Origin: Cristatella mucedo
Lineage: Eukaryota; Bryozoa; Phylactolaemata; Cristatellidae
Assembly (NCBI GenBank): GCA_009760855.2
Contig: WPIO01000060.1
Coordinates: 710,001-774,000 of the forward strand
Reading direction: 5' to 3'
Length of the DNA: 64,000 nt
In this document: positions 1-11,306 of the stretch, in pieces
Layout: each line of letters opens with the position of its first letter
Position numbering within the stretch: the first letter of the stretch is position 1
Translations under genes and position numbers: made by a program
The notes under the pieces: model-generated
Databases searched by the model: none
Told to the model about the DNA's origin: nothing
The model's input: only the letters and a program-made list of their open reading frames with translations

Positions 1-412
1 AGGTCACCTTGGAATATGACACCTAGATTTCGTGCTGATTCAATAGGAGATATGCTGGTAGGACCAATGCTGAGTGTCGGGTTTTCTAATTTCAGAATCA
101 CACTTGGTTTGCTCATAACTAGTAAGTTATTTTTATCAGCATTCAATTTAAGAAAGTTTGCTGCCATTCATGTGCGGATGTCATCCATACATGCCGCAAG
201 GGTGCACAGAGAATTCGACGAGGGCCGAGAGCTGGGAGTGACCAAAGCAAGGGAACAACTAAGTGGCATCTGCATAGAAGTGACAGCCTAGATTGTGCTT
301 GGCGATCGTACTGGCAAGAGGGAGAGTATAATTTGTGAAAAAAGCCGACCGAGCACATAACCCTGAGTTACTCCGTACTTAAGTGGGGGCTCGGAGGATC
401 TTGTCTTTTAAC
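1..412 (-). mobile_element. LINE-A fragment, reverse transcriptase palm region
   Basis: The minus strand aligns with the LINE-A segment at 26,688-27,149, which carries the degenerate RT motif C (HADD/YADD type) and the WMAANF block after it. The fragment is broken by stops and is cut by the window edge on the left. LINE-A is assigned to the L2-like group of non-LTR retrotransposons from the RLDFCNSLLAGLP and HWLPVKQRIDFK motifs of longer copies. It is non-functional. Confidence 0.75.
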
Positions 413-423
413 AAACACTCTGG

Positions 424-457
<34 letters not shown>

Positions 458-658
458 ACTTGATAGAGCACCCTCAGAGAACTCTATCTATTTCTAAGCA
501 CTTTAAATGTGCTGCAAAGGAAACACGATCGAATGGTGAGTAATATCATTCTTGATAAACAACATGAATAACATGGTTAGGGGTGACATGGACAGGGTCA
601 GGATACAAGAACGGTTAGTGGTAGCACATACAGTGTCAGCACGCATAAGCACATAAAT
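424..658 (-). mobile_element. LINE-A 3' end, left half of an interrupted older copy
   Basis: The copy begins with a (TAA)n tail at 424-457. The antisense LINE-A tail hairpin follows (GAGAACT..TCT core), then the LINE-A 3' UTR with its repeated CAGGGTCAG and CAGTGTCAGC words. It stops at a CATAAAT duplication. The same element resumes at 1,643, so a younger LINE-A was inserted here. Confidence 0.8.
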
Positions 659-1642
659 AATAATAATAATAACAATAATGCACTTGATAAAGCGCCCTCA
701 GAGAACTCAATCTCTCTCTAGGTGCTTTACATTTGCTGCAAAGGGAAATGCAATTGAATGGTGAGTAATATCATGCTTGATAAACAAACAACATGAATAA
801 CATGGTTAGCGGTGACACGCACAGGGTCAGTATGCAAGTGTGGTTACTGCAATCATGCACAGTGTCAGCACGCATAAGCACATCAAGGAAGAATCACGGG
901 GACCCACTAAATGCTGTCCTAAATAGGTGTGTTTTTGAGTTCTTTTTAAATGTGGTCAAGTCAGGGGATGTTCTGACGCAAGTCGGGAGTGAGTTCTGGG
1001 CTTTGGGAGCATACGAACTAAATGCATGGTCTCCAAACGATTTGAGGTTTTTACGAGGTATTGGTAAACTTTTGGATTCCGAAAAGTGGGCGGTACGATG
1101 CTTGGCCTGATGGGTGAGTAGATCTGAGAGATAGACTGGAGTCAAAGAATGAAGTGACCTAAAAACGAGCGACCAAACCTTGAAGTCAATCCGTTGCTTG
1201 ACTGGGAGCCAGTGCAGGTCGGCGGGAAGTGGTGTGATGTGGCAACTGCGACGCTCATGACAGACAAGCCTAGCTGCAGAGTTTTGCGCCAGCTGCAATC
1301 GTCTGATCGCACATGCCGGTAGGCCTGAAAGCAGCGAGTTGCAGAAGTTGAGTCGGGATGTTACAAATGCATGGACCAACTTAGATGTGGTTTCCTTATC
1401 TAAGCAAGCCCAAGTTTTAGCAAAGTTATGTAGCTGAAAGTAGGCAGACTTGACTGTGGAGCTGATGTGGTCTTCTAACGAAAGGTCACTTTGGAACACG
1501 ACACCTAGATATCGAGCTGATTCAACAGGAGATTTGCTGGCAGAGCCAATTTTGAGCGTCAGCCTTTCCAATTTCTGAATCACACTGGGTTCGCCAATAA
1601 CTAGAAAGTTAGTTTTATCATCGTTTAGTTTTAGAAAATTTG
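659..1642 (-). mobile_element. LINE-A, younger 5'-truncated copy with open reading frame
   Basis: The tail (TAA)n is at 659-680, followed by the tail hairpin and 3' UTR. An uninterrupted 229-codon frame at 1,583-894 on the minus strand encodes the C-terminal part of an L2-type LINE ORF2. Visible blocks are SARYLGVVFQSDLS, FVTSRLNFCNSLLSGLP, HWLPVKQRIDFK and FGDHAFSSYAPKA. The catalytic RT motifs are lost by 5' truncation. Identical 7-bp CATAAAT duplications at 652-658 and 1,643-1,649 mark the insertion into an older LINE-A. Confidence 0.88.
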
Positions 1643-1765
1643 CATAAATGACGAATCAGGGGGACTCACTAAATGCTGTCATAAATAGGTGCGTTTTTGT
1701 GTTCATTTTAAATGTGGTCAAGTCCGGGGATGTCGTGGCGCAAGTCGGGAGTGAGTTCCTGGCTT
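1643..1765 (-). mobile_element. LINE-A, right half of the interrupted older copy
   Basis: This sequence continues the element that breaks off at 658: the 3' UTR words GACGAATCA and ACTCACTAAATGCTGTC, then the last codons of the ORF. It ends near 1,765, where similarity to LINE-A stops. Confidence 0.75.
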
Positions 1766-1945
1766 GTAGTCTCCTAATGAGGTATGACCTGAACCGCAGT
1801 GGCGCACACGTGGCGGCATAATAGCATCTCGTCAGTCTTCAACGACGCACACTCGGCGGACGCACGCAGAGGGCCAGCACACGACCGCTCTCCTTGGCAT
1901 GCACGTCGCAATTCCTTTGTTCGCCGGTCCGCTCGCTCCGGCACA

Positions 1946-2640
1946 GTTGCTTGCAACAAATTTAACTAGCTCTTTTGCTCTGTCTCGGCTTGATTATTGT
2001 AATTCCCTTTGGGCTGGGCTGCCAAAGAAAGCTATTATGCCACTACAGCTGACTATGAATATGGCTGCAAGGCTGGTCTTCAAGTCCCAGCGGTTTGAGC
2101 ACGTGTCATCTCTGATGAAAGAGCTTGGATGGTTGCCGGTTGAGCAAAGGATACAGAGCAAAGTTCTTACGCTGACCCACAAGGCCCGCCACGGCTTGGC
2201 TCCTTCGTACCTAGCTGAACTGCTGCATCAGTTTCAGCCTGTTCGCACCCTCAGGTCCTGTGTAGACAATAAATTAGCTGTCCCATTCCTCCGCTTAAAG
2301 GCAGTTGGCGACAGAAGCTTTAGCTCTGCAGGTCCTAGACTGTGGAACTCGCTTCCACAATTCTTACGCAACGACATCTACTCTCCAACTGCCGACTATG
2401 GCACATCTTTTTCAGCGGTCCTGAACTGCTAATTCTATGCTACTCACTACCTCAACTGCTCTCCTGACTCTGCTATGCTTCCCACTTTCTCTTTGTTGCG
2501 TGAGACGAAGTCTGTTGGCTACCGAATGCGTACCGAAAGCCGCTTAGGCTGTGAGTGGGCTATACAAAACTCTCCTGCGTAACACCCACATGGTCTTTAT
2601 GACTTTGTGGAGTTACTGACGGAGATACATTATATAAGCA
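1946..2640 (+). mobile_element. LINE-B, 5'-truncated copy
   Basis: Sense LINE-B starts within the RLDYCNSLWAGLP motif and runs through WLPVEQRIQSKVL, HGLAPSYLAELLHQFQP and RLWNSLPQFLRND to the 3' end. The reading frame has a premature TAA at 2,430-2,432, where other copies read a tyrosine codon (the 49-kb copy is open here). The tail has the AGCCGCTTAGGCT hairpin and ends in GGAGATACATTATAT. LINE-B is a second L2-like family, clearly distinct from LINE-A in protein and tail. Confidence 0.85.
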
Positions 2641-2713
2641 TTATATTCGTGCGCTTTGCACGCCTGTCTAGGAATGATACCGCGCATACCATTAACTTTT
2701 CGTTAGTTGTCCA

Positions 2714-2757
2714 ATGCAGCAATTCCAATTGCAGCAATTCCAATTGCAGCAATCGCC
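2714..2757. repeat. 15-bp tandem repeat, about three copies
   Basis: The unit GCAGCAATTCCAATT is repeated almost three times without an obvious element around it. Confidence 0.7.
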
Positions 2758-3515
2758 AAAGCGCCCGGACAGAGATCTGCTCACTTTGGTGTCATACATA
2801 AAAAAATATTATAATATTTAATTATCGTCGGCCTTCACACTCGCTAATGGAAGCATACGAACTGATCAGCGACGTGTACACTTTGCGCAGCGCCCTTAAA
2901 CAAATAATGACGGTCAAATGGGTATAGAAAATGCTGCGAGGAATAGACGGTTGCTTAACTTCGTCTTAGGTTCCGTTAAGTTACAGAAAAGCGTGATGTC
3001 TGTCGACAGCTTCAGTTCCGCAGAAATAAAAATGCAATGAAGTCCGATGGATTGGAGGCTGATTGGCCGCACGCAAAGTCAAACATCAGCAGTCACTGGA
3101 TTGGCTCCTGAGGGAAGCGTCTTTTTAGGAACGACGAGTCGTTCAAACAGGCACAGCCAAAATTTGTTTTATCTACGAGGCTGGCCAAGCAGTGAAATCC
3201 TGGAGGCCCATCGAGGAGGAATGCATTTGCACTATGGCCTTCACCCAGCGCCGTAGCTGGCGGCGGTTTGCTAGCCCATCCCAGTGCTCTGGCAAAGCCC
3301 CACGGGACTGCCTGTCCCGAGAGGCAGCAGCAGAAGACGGTAACCTTCAGGTGGTAACCTCCAGGCTCTCCTTCCGGCTACCTTCGATAGCTGAGAAGAT
3401 ACTTCCGGAACCCTTTGAAATTGAAATAGCAATTAAGTTTGCTATTCAATCTGCGGCGTACTAAGGATTAGGCTGGGGAGAGGGCCAGACCTTGACCTAG
3501 CCAGTGGCACCCGAT
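2758..3515. other. Unassigned sequence
   Basis: No recognisable repeat, gene or RNA. Short open frames at 3,047-3,256 and 3,192-3,464 overlap each other in two frames and have no family signature, so they are not called. Confidence 0.6.
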
Positions 3516-3656
3516 CTGGTTTGGTACAGTGGTTAAGGTGCTTGCCCCGACCAAGGTCTGACTGAGGTCATGGGCTCGAGTCCCGAAGCATATGGTAAGC
3601 GCCTGAATAGAGATTAAGTTCTCTTGGAGTGCTATACAATAAATTATATATAAATA
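3516..3656 (+). mobile_element. SINE-1 (tRNA-derived), full-length
   Basis: The head carries a pol III A box (CAGTGGTTAAGGTGC) and a B-box-like GGCTCGAGTCCC. Its 3' part is the SINE-1 tail: GCGCCTGAATAGAGATTAAG, then TTCTCTTGGAG, a GCTATACAA word and an AT-rich end. The tail hairpin (AGAGA/TCTCT) is of the same design as that of LINE-A, which probably supplies the reverse transcriptase. Confidence 0.85.
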
Positions 3657-3931
3657 AATGATATATATGGAAGAAAAGCTGATAGAGTGGTAAGGGTAGC
3701 AAGTCGTCGAAACTTCGGGCCTGCTCAGTGAGGGCTGCGTACGGGCTGGTCCACTTACCTAAGCTCATGAACCGTAAGTAACGAACTGATGCATCGACCA
3801 TTGTATACAAGCTCTGGGAACTTGGGCTTGGATTGCACACGCTCAATATATACATGATATGTTATGCTGTTATGCTGTTATTCAAAATACCTCTAAGAAA
3901 TAAACATTCAAACGTAGCAAGATTTAATAAG
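3657..3931. other. Unassigned sequence
   Basis: AT-rich start, no recognised element. Confidence 0.5.
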
Positions 3932-4124
3932 CGGAGCAGAAAAAATAGAAAAATGCAAGCATATTTAATAGCCTCTTTTGTATAGCGACTGAAGAGCCTT
4001 TACGGCAATCACCACTGCTTGCAGCGACAATAAAGGATCGCCCAGCGCAAGATTCGAACCTACGACCTCGGGTCCAGCTTCGTGAAAAGCAACCGCCTTA
4101 CCTAGTGTGCCATCACGGGTCACC
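3932..4124 (-). mobile_element. SINE-2 (tRNA-derived), near full-length
   Basis: On the minus strand the element starts with GGTGACCCGTGATGGCACAC. An A-box region (CTAGGTAAGGCGGTTGC) and a B-box region (AGGTTCGAATC) follow. Next come the body word GCGATCCTTTATTGTCGC, a GCC..AAAGGCT hairpin, CGCTATACAAAAGAGGCT and a T-rich tail. Confidence 0.85.
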
Positions 4125-4357
4125 AAGCACAGCTCCAAGTAGTAGCTTCGGGAAGCGTGTCTGCGTCGTAGGGCGGCTTTCTTAATATACCATGTCTATA
4201 GTAATCAGGGTAATCGGGATTAACAGGGGCGGGGCCACGGCTGATAAGTAAGTACCAGGCCGACGGCGGACAGCATCCTGGTTGGCCTGTTCGAGCGCCC
4301 GAAGGTTTCGAGTGTCACCGCATGTTGCTGCGTGGTAGCTGACACCGCAGCATAATG

Positions 4358-4503
4358 TATATAATTCATTTGTATAGCTCCCCTAAGAGAACTTAATCTC
4401 TATTCAGGTGCTTCATATATGCCAGGGGGCTCGAGCCCACGACCTAGATCATCAAATGAATTCACCGTGACCTTGTTCGGGGAGAGCATCTTACTCACTC
4501 GGT
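4358..4503 (-). mobile_element. SINE-1, full-length
   Basis: Antisense SINE-1: AT-rich tail, TGTATAGC, AGAGAACTTAATCTCTATTC hairpin, and the head reaching the A-box region near 4,490. The head is diverged (AGATCATCAAATGAATTC inserted), so this is an older copy. Confidence 0.8.
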
Positions 4504-4507
4504 GAAA

Positions 4508-4682
4508 CCAAAGAGCAGGAAAAATGCAAACTGATTTAATGGCCTCGTTTTTACAGCGGCACAAGAGCCTAAACGGCTATTACCACAGCTTGCAGTTGGC
4601 AATAGAAAATCACCCACTGCATGATTCAAACCCACGACCTCGGTCGTGAAGAGCGATCGCCTTACCTCCTAGGCTATCCCGG
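4508..4682 (-). mobile_element. SINE-2, diverged
   Basis: Antisense SINE-2 directly abuts the SINE-1 copy. It keeps GCCTCGTTTTTACAGCGGC, AAGAGCCTAAACGGCTATTA and CCCACGACCTCGG. Confidence 0.78.
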
Positions 4683-4890
4683 TTTCGCGCTCGTGCACAC
4701 ACACGAACAAATGCACACACACATGCGAGCGCGCGAGCATCACGCACCGCACACACAATAAGATTGCGTCTTACAGTAGTCTACTAAGTCCGCGGCCTAC
4801 AGGAGCTTGTCGTCTAACCCACAGTAGCAATAACTTTAGGCAGCAGTCGCAGCAGAGCTCTCTCCAGTCGCACACAGGGACACTCGTCAT

Positions 4891-4891
<1 letters not shown>

Positions 4892-4963
<72 letters not shown>
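4892..4963. repeat. (GA)36 microsatellite
   Basis: 72 bp of uninterrupted GA. It makes spurious Ser/Leu and Arg/Glu open frames on both strands. Confidence 0.97.
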
Positions 4964-4965
<2 letters not shown>

Positions 4966-5889
4966 TGGTGCGACGATTCTGGCGAAAGAAGCTAAAAATG
5001 CCGGGCATTTTGGCGGTAATAATAGCAACGATAACAATAGTATGTTAAACTTGCTGCCAAGATCTTGAATCGGCTGGGACTATGCGTCAATCACACAAGA
5101 CAGTGTTACTTTGAAGATCACATAGTGGATATTCCACCGGATACAATAAAGCCTTCGCTAAACCGATCCCTATAGTGGAGACCAGCCTACTACCCGCGAC
5201 GGCACGCTCATCCTCGTTCTCGCCGCTTCCGCTTCGTGGCGTGCAGTTCGATCGACTTGCGATCGCTCGCTCAGGAGTTTGACCAGTGCAACTGTCCTCA
5301 GCATGCTAGCATAGCTTTCAGACACGATCTTTCGTAACGCAGTATGTTTAATGCGTCCGTCTGAATATCAATGGCAGCTGGCAGCCGAAGGAGGCACAAG
5401 TCTGCTGCGGGCATAAGCACGATCGAATGCTCGCGGCCAGCGAGAGAGGAGAGACCTACGGAGGCTCGGAGCGAGGCTCGAGGCCACGTGACTAGTTCTT
5501 TCAGCGAGGCTCTCGAGGCAGTTCGAGCTCTTCGTTCAAACTAGGTCATCTCGATGCAGTCGCGGCGTGATTAATGCACAAAGGCCAATCGGGGAGAGTC
5601 AGCTCGAGCAGAAGCCACACTGAATGGGTTCGAGTGGAGATCGCGTCCGACGCACGGGCCTGACAGGGGGGTAGGGGAGAGCAGATCCGACATTCGGTCC
5701 ACTCATCAAGGCGCAATTTCAAAATCGTGTCGAGAGGACTCAAGGGGCCCGATACGAAAGGTGTCTCATTCTCGCTCTCGGCGCTTCTACGCCCGCACTG
5801 CATTTCCTAATCAGCTCCAGACCACTCCGCAGACTGGTTAGGAGCCTCCAGGCTTCTTTCCTCCGTCGTCTAGTTTCTTTGTTGACGCG
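4964..5889. other. Unassigned, GC-moderate sequence
   Basis: No recognised element, and no open frame with family features. Confidence 0.5.
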
Positions 5890-6066
5890 CTGGTTTGGCC
5901 CAGAGGTTAAGATGCTCACCCCGACCAAGGTCAAGCCGAGGTCGTCGGCTCGAGCCCGCGGGATACGTGAAGCGCCTGAGTAGAGATTCTGTTCTCTCAA
6001 GGTGCTATGCAAATGAATTGTATATATCTATCTATATATATTTATTTATTTATTTTATTATATTTT
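5890..6066 (+). mobile_element. SINE-1, full-length with TATC/TTTA tail
   Basis: CTGGTTTGGCCCAGAGGTTA head, CGGCTCGAGCCCG B-box region, GCGCCTGAGTAGAGATTC, TTCTCTCAAGGTGCTATGCA, then ATCT and TTTA tandem repeats at 6,025-6,056. The tail shows slippage expansion, as expected of an RT-primed 3' end. Confidence 0.86.
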
Positions 6067-6552
6067 TGACGTCACGAATATCTACCTGCACTCGCCCTCC
6101 ACGTTCTCCTGTCCGCTCGTAAATTGTACGTCGGTCTCGGACTTGCATACGTACGCCTCTCTTTGTTTACGTCCGACCGTCGGTATTTCTCTTTACATCC
6201 ATAAAAAAAGAGCCAAGCCGACTCAATGGCCCAATGCCACGTTGGCATGCTCCACCAGGCAGCCTCTGAGCGTTGCGACAGATTGGTGGCATTTTACGGG
6301 TTTTAATCATTTGCAACCAGGTGTATCGTAACCTGTGGCTTAGATGTTATAAGAAGGCGATCTGAAAGGATGGCTAGCCATTCATGGTCTACATTAACGA
6401 CACGGCGTCGCTAATAAGGCAAGGATGCTCTTAATGGCGGTCGTGTTCCGCTGCAAACGCCGCATCCAGGGCGGCTCATCAGGGCGGCTATCACAACTCA
6501 TCGGCTGCACTCATTCGTGCTTCGCGGCTTCGCGAGCTTTCGCGAGCCAGTA
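6067..6552. other. Unassigned sequence
   Basis: No recognised element. Confidence 0.5.
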
Positions 6553-7025
6553 TTGTAATGTAATGTATCTCCGTCAGTAACTCCACAAAGTCATAAAGAC
6601 CATGTAGGTGTTACGCAGGAGAGTTTTGTATAGCGCACTCACAGCCTAAGCGGCTTTCGGTACGCATTCGGTAGCCAAAAGACTTCGTCTCACGCAACAA
6701 AGAGAAAGTGGGAAGCATAGCAGAGTCAGGAGAGCAGTTGAGGTAGTGAGTAGCATAGAAGTAGCAGTTCAGGACCCTGAAAAAGATGTGCCATAGTCGG
6801 CAGTTGGAGAGTAGATGTCGTTGCGTAAGAATTGTGGAAGCGAGTTCCACAGTCTAGGACCTGCAGAGCTAAAGCTTCTGTCGCCAACTGTCTTTAAGCG
6901 GAGGAATGGGACAGCTAATTTATTATCCACACAGGACCTGAGGGCGTGAACAGGCTGAAACTGATGCAGCAGTTCAGCTAGGTACGAAGGAGCCAAGCCG
7001 TGGCAAGCCGTGTGGGTCAGCATAA
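6553..7025 (-). mobile_element. LINE-B, 5'-truncated and frameshifted
   Basis: The minus strand carries the LINE-B C-terminus in two overlapping frames (7,023-6,769 and 6,850-6,611), which shows a frameshift near 6,800. The tail starts at 6,553 with TTGTAATGTAATGTATCTCC. The frame ends with the family's usual NSPA stop. Confidence 0.86.
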
Positions 7026-7312
7026 GACCGCCGACAGTAGCCGTCGCGCGTATGTGCGTATGGAATGGCGCACCGCAATGAGCTCTGCGCTTACGGTAAA
7101 GTACTTCTGGCCTTTTAAAGCCACTAGAGGTGCGTTCGCTTCGCTAACTTCCTTGCAAGAGAAGTGCCTATCGGCTTTCGCCAAGCTCGTAGCGGGGGCA
7201 TTAGGGAGTTGCCTGACGCTGGATACCAAATCACGTCCGGCGTTCGTGCAGCGTGATTGCCTCACCGCTGGGCCAATATCGATCCAGTCTCTCTATCTCT
7301 CTCTCACGCTTG

Positions 7313-7316
<4 letters not shown>

Positions 7317-7354
<38 letters not shown>
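7317..7354. repeat. (CT)n microsatellite
   Basis: A pure CT tract of about 38 bp inside a broader pyrimidine-rich stretch at 7,286-7,400. Confidence 0.95.
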
Positions 7355-7360
<6 letters not shown>

Positions 7361-7528
7361 CATTCTCTCTTTCTTCCCCTCTCTATCTCTCCCTTTCTCA
7401 CACTTCGGTACATGCTACTGCTTTACTCTGATGAGGAGCCGCGTTTTGACAATGTTTGTCCTGGCGATAATGCTACGTGTCATACGTCGTTGCAATACGA
7501 TGACGGAGAGGAATGAGTGACTATTTAG

Positions 7529-7849
7529 CAGTGGCGGAGCGAGGGCTTTTGTCTAGGGGGAGAGGCAAGACCTACTACATTTTTACGTAGGCGGGCCAGA
7601 CTCCCGAGAAATTGCGTGCGAGCGTGGCTAGACCTGCAATTAATGAGAAATTATAGCATACAATATCAGTGTCTATTCAGCGCGAACTTCGCAGTCACTC
7701 ATCGTGAGAAGTTAAGACATAATTTCGTCCTTTAGCGACGGTCGGGACGGGCGCGAGAATATGGGGTGGCCCGGTGGCTACCTCACTAAGGAAGGGGATT
7801 GGCGGAGGGGCGAGTCTGCCCCTCTGCACCTTCAGGCTCCGCCGTGCTG
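7529..7849. mobile_element. Possible hAT-like MITE relic
   Basis: It starts with CAGTGGCGGAGCGAGGG, the same terminal word as the element at 34,913. About 316 bp later lies an inverted CTCCGCC, close to the 313-bp length of the better copy. I see no convincing 8-bp target duplication, and the right end is diverged. Confidence 0.35.
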
Positions 7850-9435
7850 CTGCTGTTTCGCGAGCTCTACGCTTCCAAGAATTCTCGTCGTAGCATTTTC
7901 TTCAGTCTTAGGATTTCTCCTTGTTCTGGATATTATAACTACTGCATGGCTTCTGCTGAGATAATTTTACGGTCTTCTCACCTTGATGAATGCGATGCCG
8001 TCATCTTCATGCATGTATATGTCAACCAGATTTTGTGCGGCTACCACTGTCCAATTGTTGTTGAATCAGACTGTCGCTGCCGTAAAATTGAGTACATTGG
8101 ACTTTTGTGTTCCAATTCTCGGTAACTAATGCTTTACACTTATTTTCAGCGGGCGCAAGCTCTTAAGAGACGTCGGATCCTGGAAGCTGCTCATAGTACC
8201 CCAGATGGTGTAACTGAAATAAATGCAGACAAGAATATACTGCTGAGGCGATGCCACTAACGAGCATGGCAAGTTGAGGTCATAATTGCTCGCGAAACGT
8301 TGGTCTGCTCATGGAATCTTACTCACCATGTTAAAAACTCTCAGTGCAGTCGTCGAAGAAAAAGCCACGCAGATAATTTAGCACGAAGAAGAAGAATGAG
8401 CCGCTCCTCTACGGAAAAACGGTACGACGGGGCGTCCAAACGCAGAAACCTCAAATTGGCAAGCATACCTCTCCGCGTCATCATAAAGCATGGGCATCTG
8501 ACGTAAAGCATCGTCACCGCTGAACAGATTGCCCAGAACACAGTTTTTTTTTTATCCGGCACGAAGAGAAGTCAGCCAATGATCAAACGACTCGTAATAC
8601 AGACACCATCCTCAGAATCACGCTCACAAGTTAGTAAAGCTGGCCGACAGTCAACAGAGCAGCAGTGAACCATCTCACTAGTTAGTATGGTAGCAGTAAC
8701 GAAGCAAGTTACCGAATCAGCAGACTACATCATAGCTACGATCGGCACAAGAAGAACAATGACTTTGTTGCTCTCATCCTTTTCATGCTTTTGCACGCTT
8801 GTTTAAGCGTGATGCCTTACATGCCATCAACTCCTAGTTATTGCATCTGTAGCAGCAAGTTGGAAAGTACGCGCATGGAGATTTAGTGCTATTAGGGTGC
8901 TATAAAAACGACCTACTTTTATTAATATTATTATTACTTCTGAGAGGTAAAAACGTTAGATTCGAAGTTCAGTAGGCTTTCCAAAAGAGCAGAAGCCGTG
9001 GTTACGTAGCGGTCGCCGTTGGGGTCGACTGCTTAGGGCTTAGATCGGCTTGCTTAACCGCTCTGCTTCAAAAGATGTGAGGCCCGCCTTCTTATTTTCA
9101 GAACCAAATCCGTAAGAATCACCAGTGCTTGATGGCTGGCGTTTCCGTGCAGACCAGGAAAGACCCAGTAAATCCAGATGTAGTAAAGAATGGATGGTGA
9201 CTACTTGCTCATTCAACACCAGTCACCCCAAATGCGGTCACAGATTCTACCGGGCGCTCTAATGTCAAGAGCCGCTTGCTGGCACGCCTACAGAACAATA
9301 ATTGCGACGGCCGTCATAGCAGAGCTCACTCCATCTGCACAGAGTGACATCATCTGTCGTCATCTGAGGCGTGTGCAGCTACGGTTCTAGCTAAAAGGCA
9401 AAACCGGCTGGTTAAACTGGGATTGACTGACTATG
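7850..9435. other. Unassigned sequence
   Basis: No recognised repeat. A 108-codon frame at 7,799-8,125 has no family signature and partly overlaps the possible MITE, so it is not called as a gene. (ATT)4-like sequence at 8,920-8,935 is too short to call. Confidence 0.5.
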
Positions 9436-11010
9436 TGATGTAATGCGATGTAATGCAATGTATCTCCGTCTGCAACTCCACAAAGCCATAAAGACTGTGG
9501 GTGTCACGCAGGACAGTTTTGTAGCTCGCACTCACAGCCTAAGCGGCTTTCGGTATGCATTCGGTAACCAACAGACTTCGTCTCACGCAACAAGGAGAAA
9601 GTGGGAAGCATAGCAGAGTCAGAAGAAGAGTTGAGGTAGTGAGTAACGTGGAAGTAACAGCTCAGGACTGCTGAAAGGAATGAGCCATAGCCGACAGCAG
9701 GAAAGAAAATATAATTCATTTATTTAGCACCCCAAGAGAACTTAATCTCTATTCTAGCTGTCGTTGCGTAAGAATTGTGGAAGCGAGTTCCACAGTCCAG
9801 GGCCTGCAGAGCTAAAGCTTCGGTCGTCAACGGCATTTAAGCAGAGGAATGAAGCAGCTAACTCTTTGTCCACACAGGACCTGAGGGCACGAAGAGGCTG
9901 AAACTGGTGCAGCTGTTCAGCTAGGTACGAAGGAGCCAAGCCGTGGCGGGCCTTGTGGGTCAGCATACGAACTTTGCTTTGTATCCGTTGCTCAACCGGC
10001 ATCCGTCATAGCTCTTTAAGCGAAGGAGACACGTTCTCAAACCTCTGGGACTTGCAGCCATATTCATAGTCAGCTGCAATGGCCTAATAGCTTTCTCTGG
10101 TAGCCCAGCCAAAAGGAAATTACAATAATCAAGCCGAGACAGAACTAAGGAGCTAGTTAAATTTTTGCAAGCCACTATGGAAAACAGCTCCTAATCTTAG
10201 ATAGGGATCGGAGGTGATGGCTAGCTGTAGAAGCAGACTTCTGAATGAAGCTTTTAAAATTTAGGCAGCTGTCAAAAACGACACCTAAATTTCGAGCACG
10301 TGGTGATGGTCGCACAACAGCATCACCTATTAGAAGAGCAAAGCCTTTTAATCCAGCCACGAGCTTAGGGTGTCCCATGAGCAACAGTTCGTTTTTATCG
10401 CCATTTAGTTTCAAGAAGTTTTTCCGACATCCAGGATCGAATGTCGGCAAGGTAAGCATTCAGTTTCTCAGTTGCTGCAGCAGATTCCGATGGTTTGAAT
10501 AACAAATATAGCTGAGTATCGTCAACATACAAGTGACATCCTATTCCATGGGCCTTAATCACTTTTCCCAGAGGTTGAGTATAAATGGAGAACATCAAGG
10601 GACCGAGTCCAGACCCTTGAGGGGCTCCACGGGTGACCCGTTTCGTGCGTGAGACCTGACCCCCACACGACTCGAACTGAACACGATCAGATAAGTACGA
10701 TTTAAATCACGCCAGTGCCTCGTCTGCCAACCGATAAGTTGTTCTCAATCGTTCAAGAAGAACATCGTGATCTATGGTGTCGAAGGCAGGTGACAGATCT
10801 AGCAGGCCTAGGGCAGTGACATTCCTTTCATCGTTGCCACGTAGAATGTATTGTTAACACGGAAGAGAGCAGTTTTAGTCAAGTTCTGCCTCTTGAACCC
10901 TGATTGAAATGTTTCTGACATTTTATTCTTCTCAATATGCTCAACCAGCTGCTTAGCATCAACTGTTTCCCGGTCCCTTTGTCCGATATCATCGTTCAAC
11001 ACAATCATTT
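9436..11010 (-). mobile_element. LINE-B, longest copy, contains the RT catalytic core
   Basis: From 11,010 down to 9,436 the minus strand shows L2-type RT motifs in order. A is LLDLSPAFDTIDHDVLL near 10,800-10,740, B is GAPQGSGLGP near 10,620, and C is LYVDDTQLYLLF near 10,530. The KNFLKLNGDKNELL block and the LINE-B C-terminal region follow. Frames are broken at several points (for example before 10,175 and near 10,000). The copy is 5'-truncated and carries an inserted SINE-1 tail at 9,705-9,755. It is inactive. No apurinic endonuclease domain is present in the window. Confidence 0.88.
9705..9755 (-). mobile_element. SINE-1 3' tail fragment inside LINE-B
   Basis: About 50 bp of antisense SINE-1 tail (TATAATTCATTTATTTAGC, AGAGAACTTAATCTCTATTC) interrupts LINE-B between CAGCAGGAAAG and GCTGTCGTTGCG. 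The head is missing, so this is a severely 5'-truncated insertion. Confidence 0.8.
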
Positions 11011-11016
11011 TTTTAT

Positions 11017-11207
11017 TTTCACGCCGATGACATTAACCTGTTCATATCCTTCAGCCCTTCTAACCTTTGCTCCATATCCAATGCATTTAATTCTCTTGCA
11101 GCCTGCATTGAATACATTCACAGTTGGAAAACCACTTTATTCTTGAAGATGAAAATCTAAGACAATGCCACTCATTTTCAAGTGCATTATTATTATTATT
11201 ATTATCT
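11017..11207 (+). mobile_element. Degenerate LINE-A RT motif C fragment plus ATT tail
   Basis: In one frame the plus strand reads ADDINLFISFSPSN followed by SISNAFNSLAACIEY. This corresponds to the YADD motif and the SLNTLAVCIDD block of LINE-A. It jumps to a CAAGTGCATTATTATT tail at 11,178-11,207 with the intervening C-terminus deleted. Confidence 0.65.
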
Positions 11208-11306
11208 CGTCGCTACGAACAGTCTAGCCAGTCTATCTCTCAAGTTGGGAGACTCTCAAGCTTAGTCTATCTAGCACCACGGAAGTGACTTCTAACCGCC
11301 CGTAAC

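Noticed and set aside
894-1583. 229-codon open frame as a possible host gene
   Set aside because: It is the C-terminus of a LINE-A ORF, recurring at many places in the window.
3192-3464. 90-codon frame
   Set aside because: No motif; overlaps another frame of similar quality.
7799-8125. 108-codon frame with several Cys/His residues
   Set aside because: No recognisable domain or start context, and it begins inside a possible MITE.
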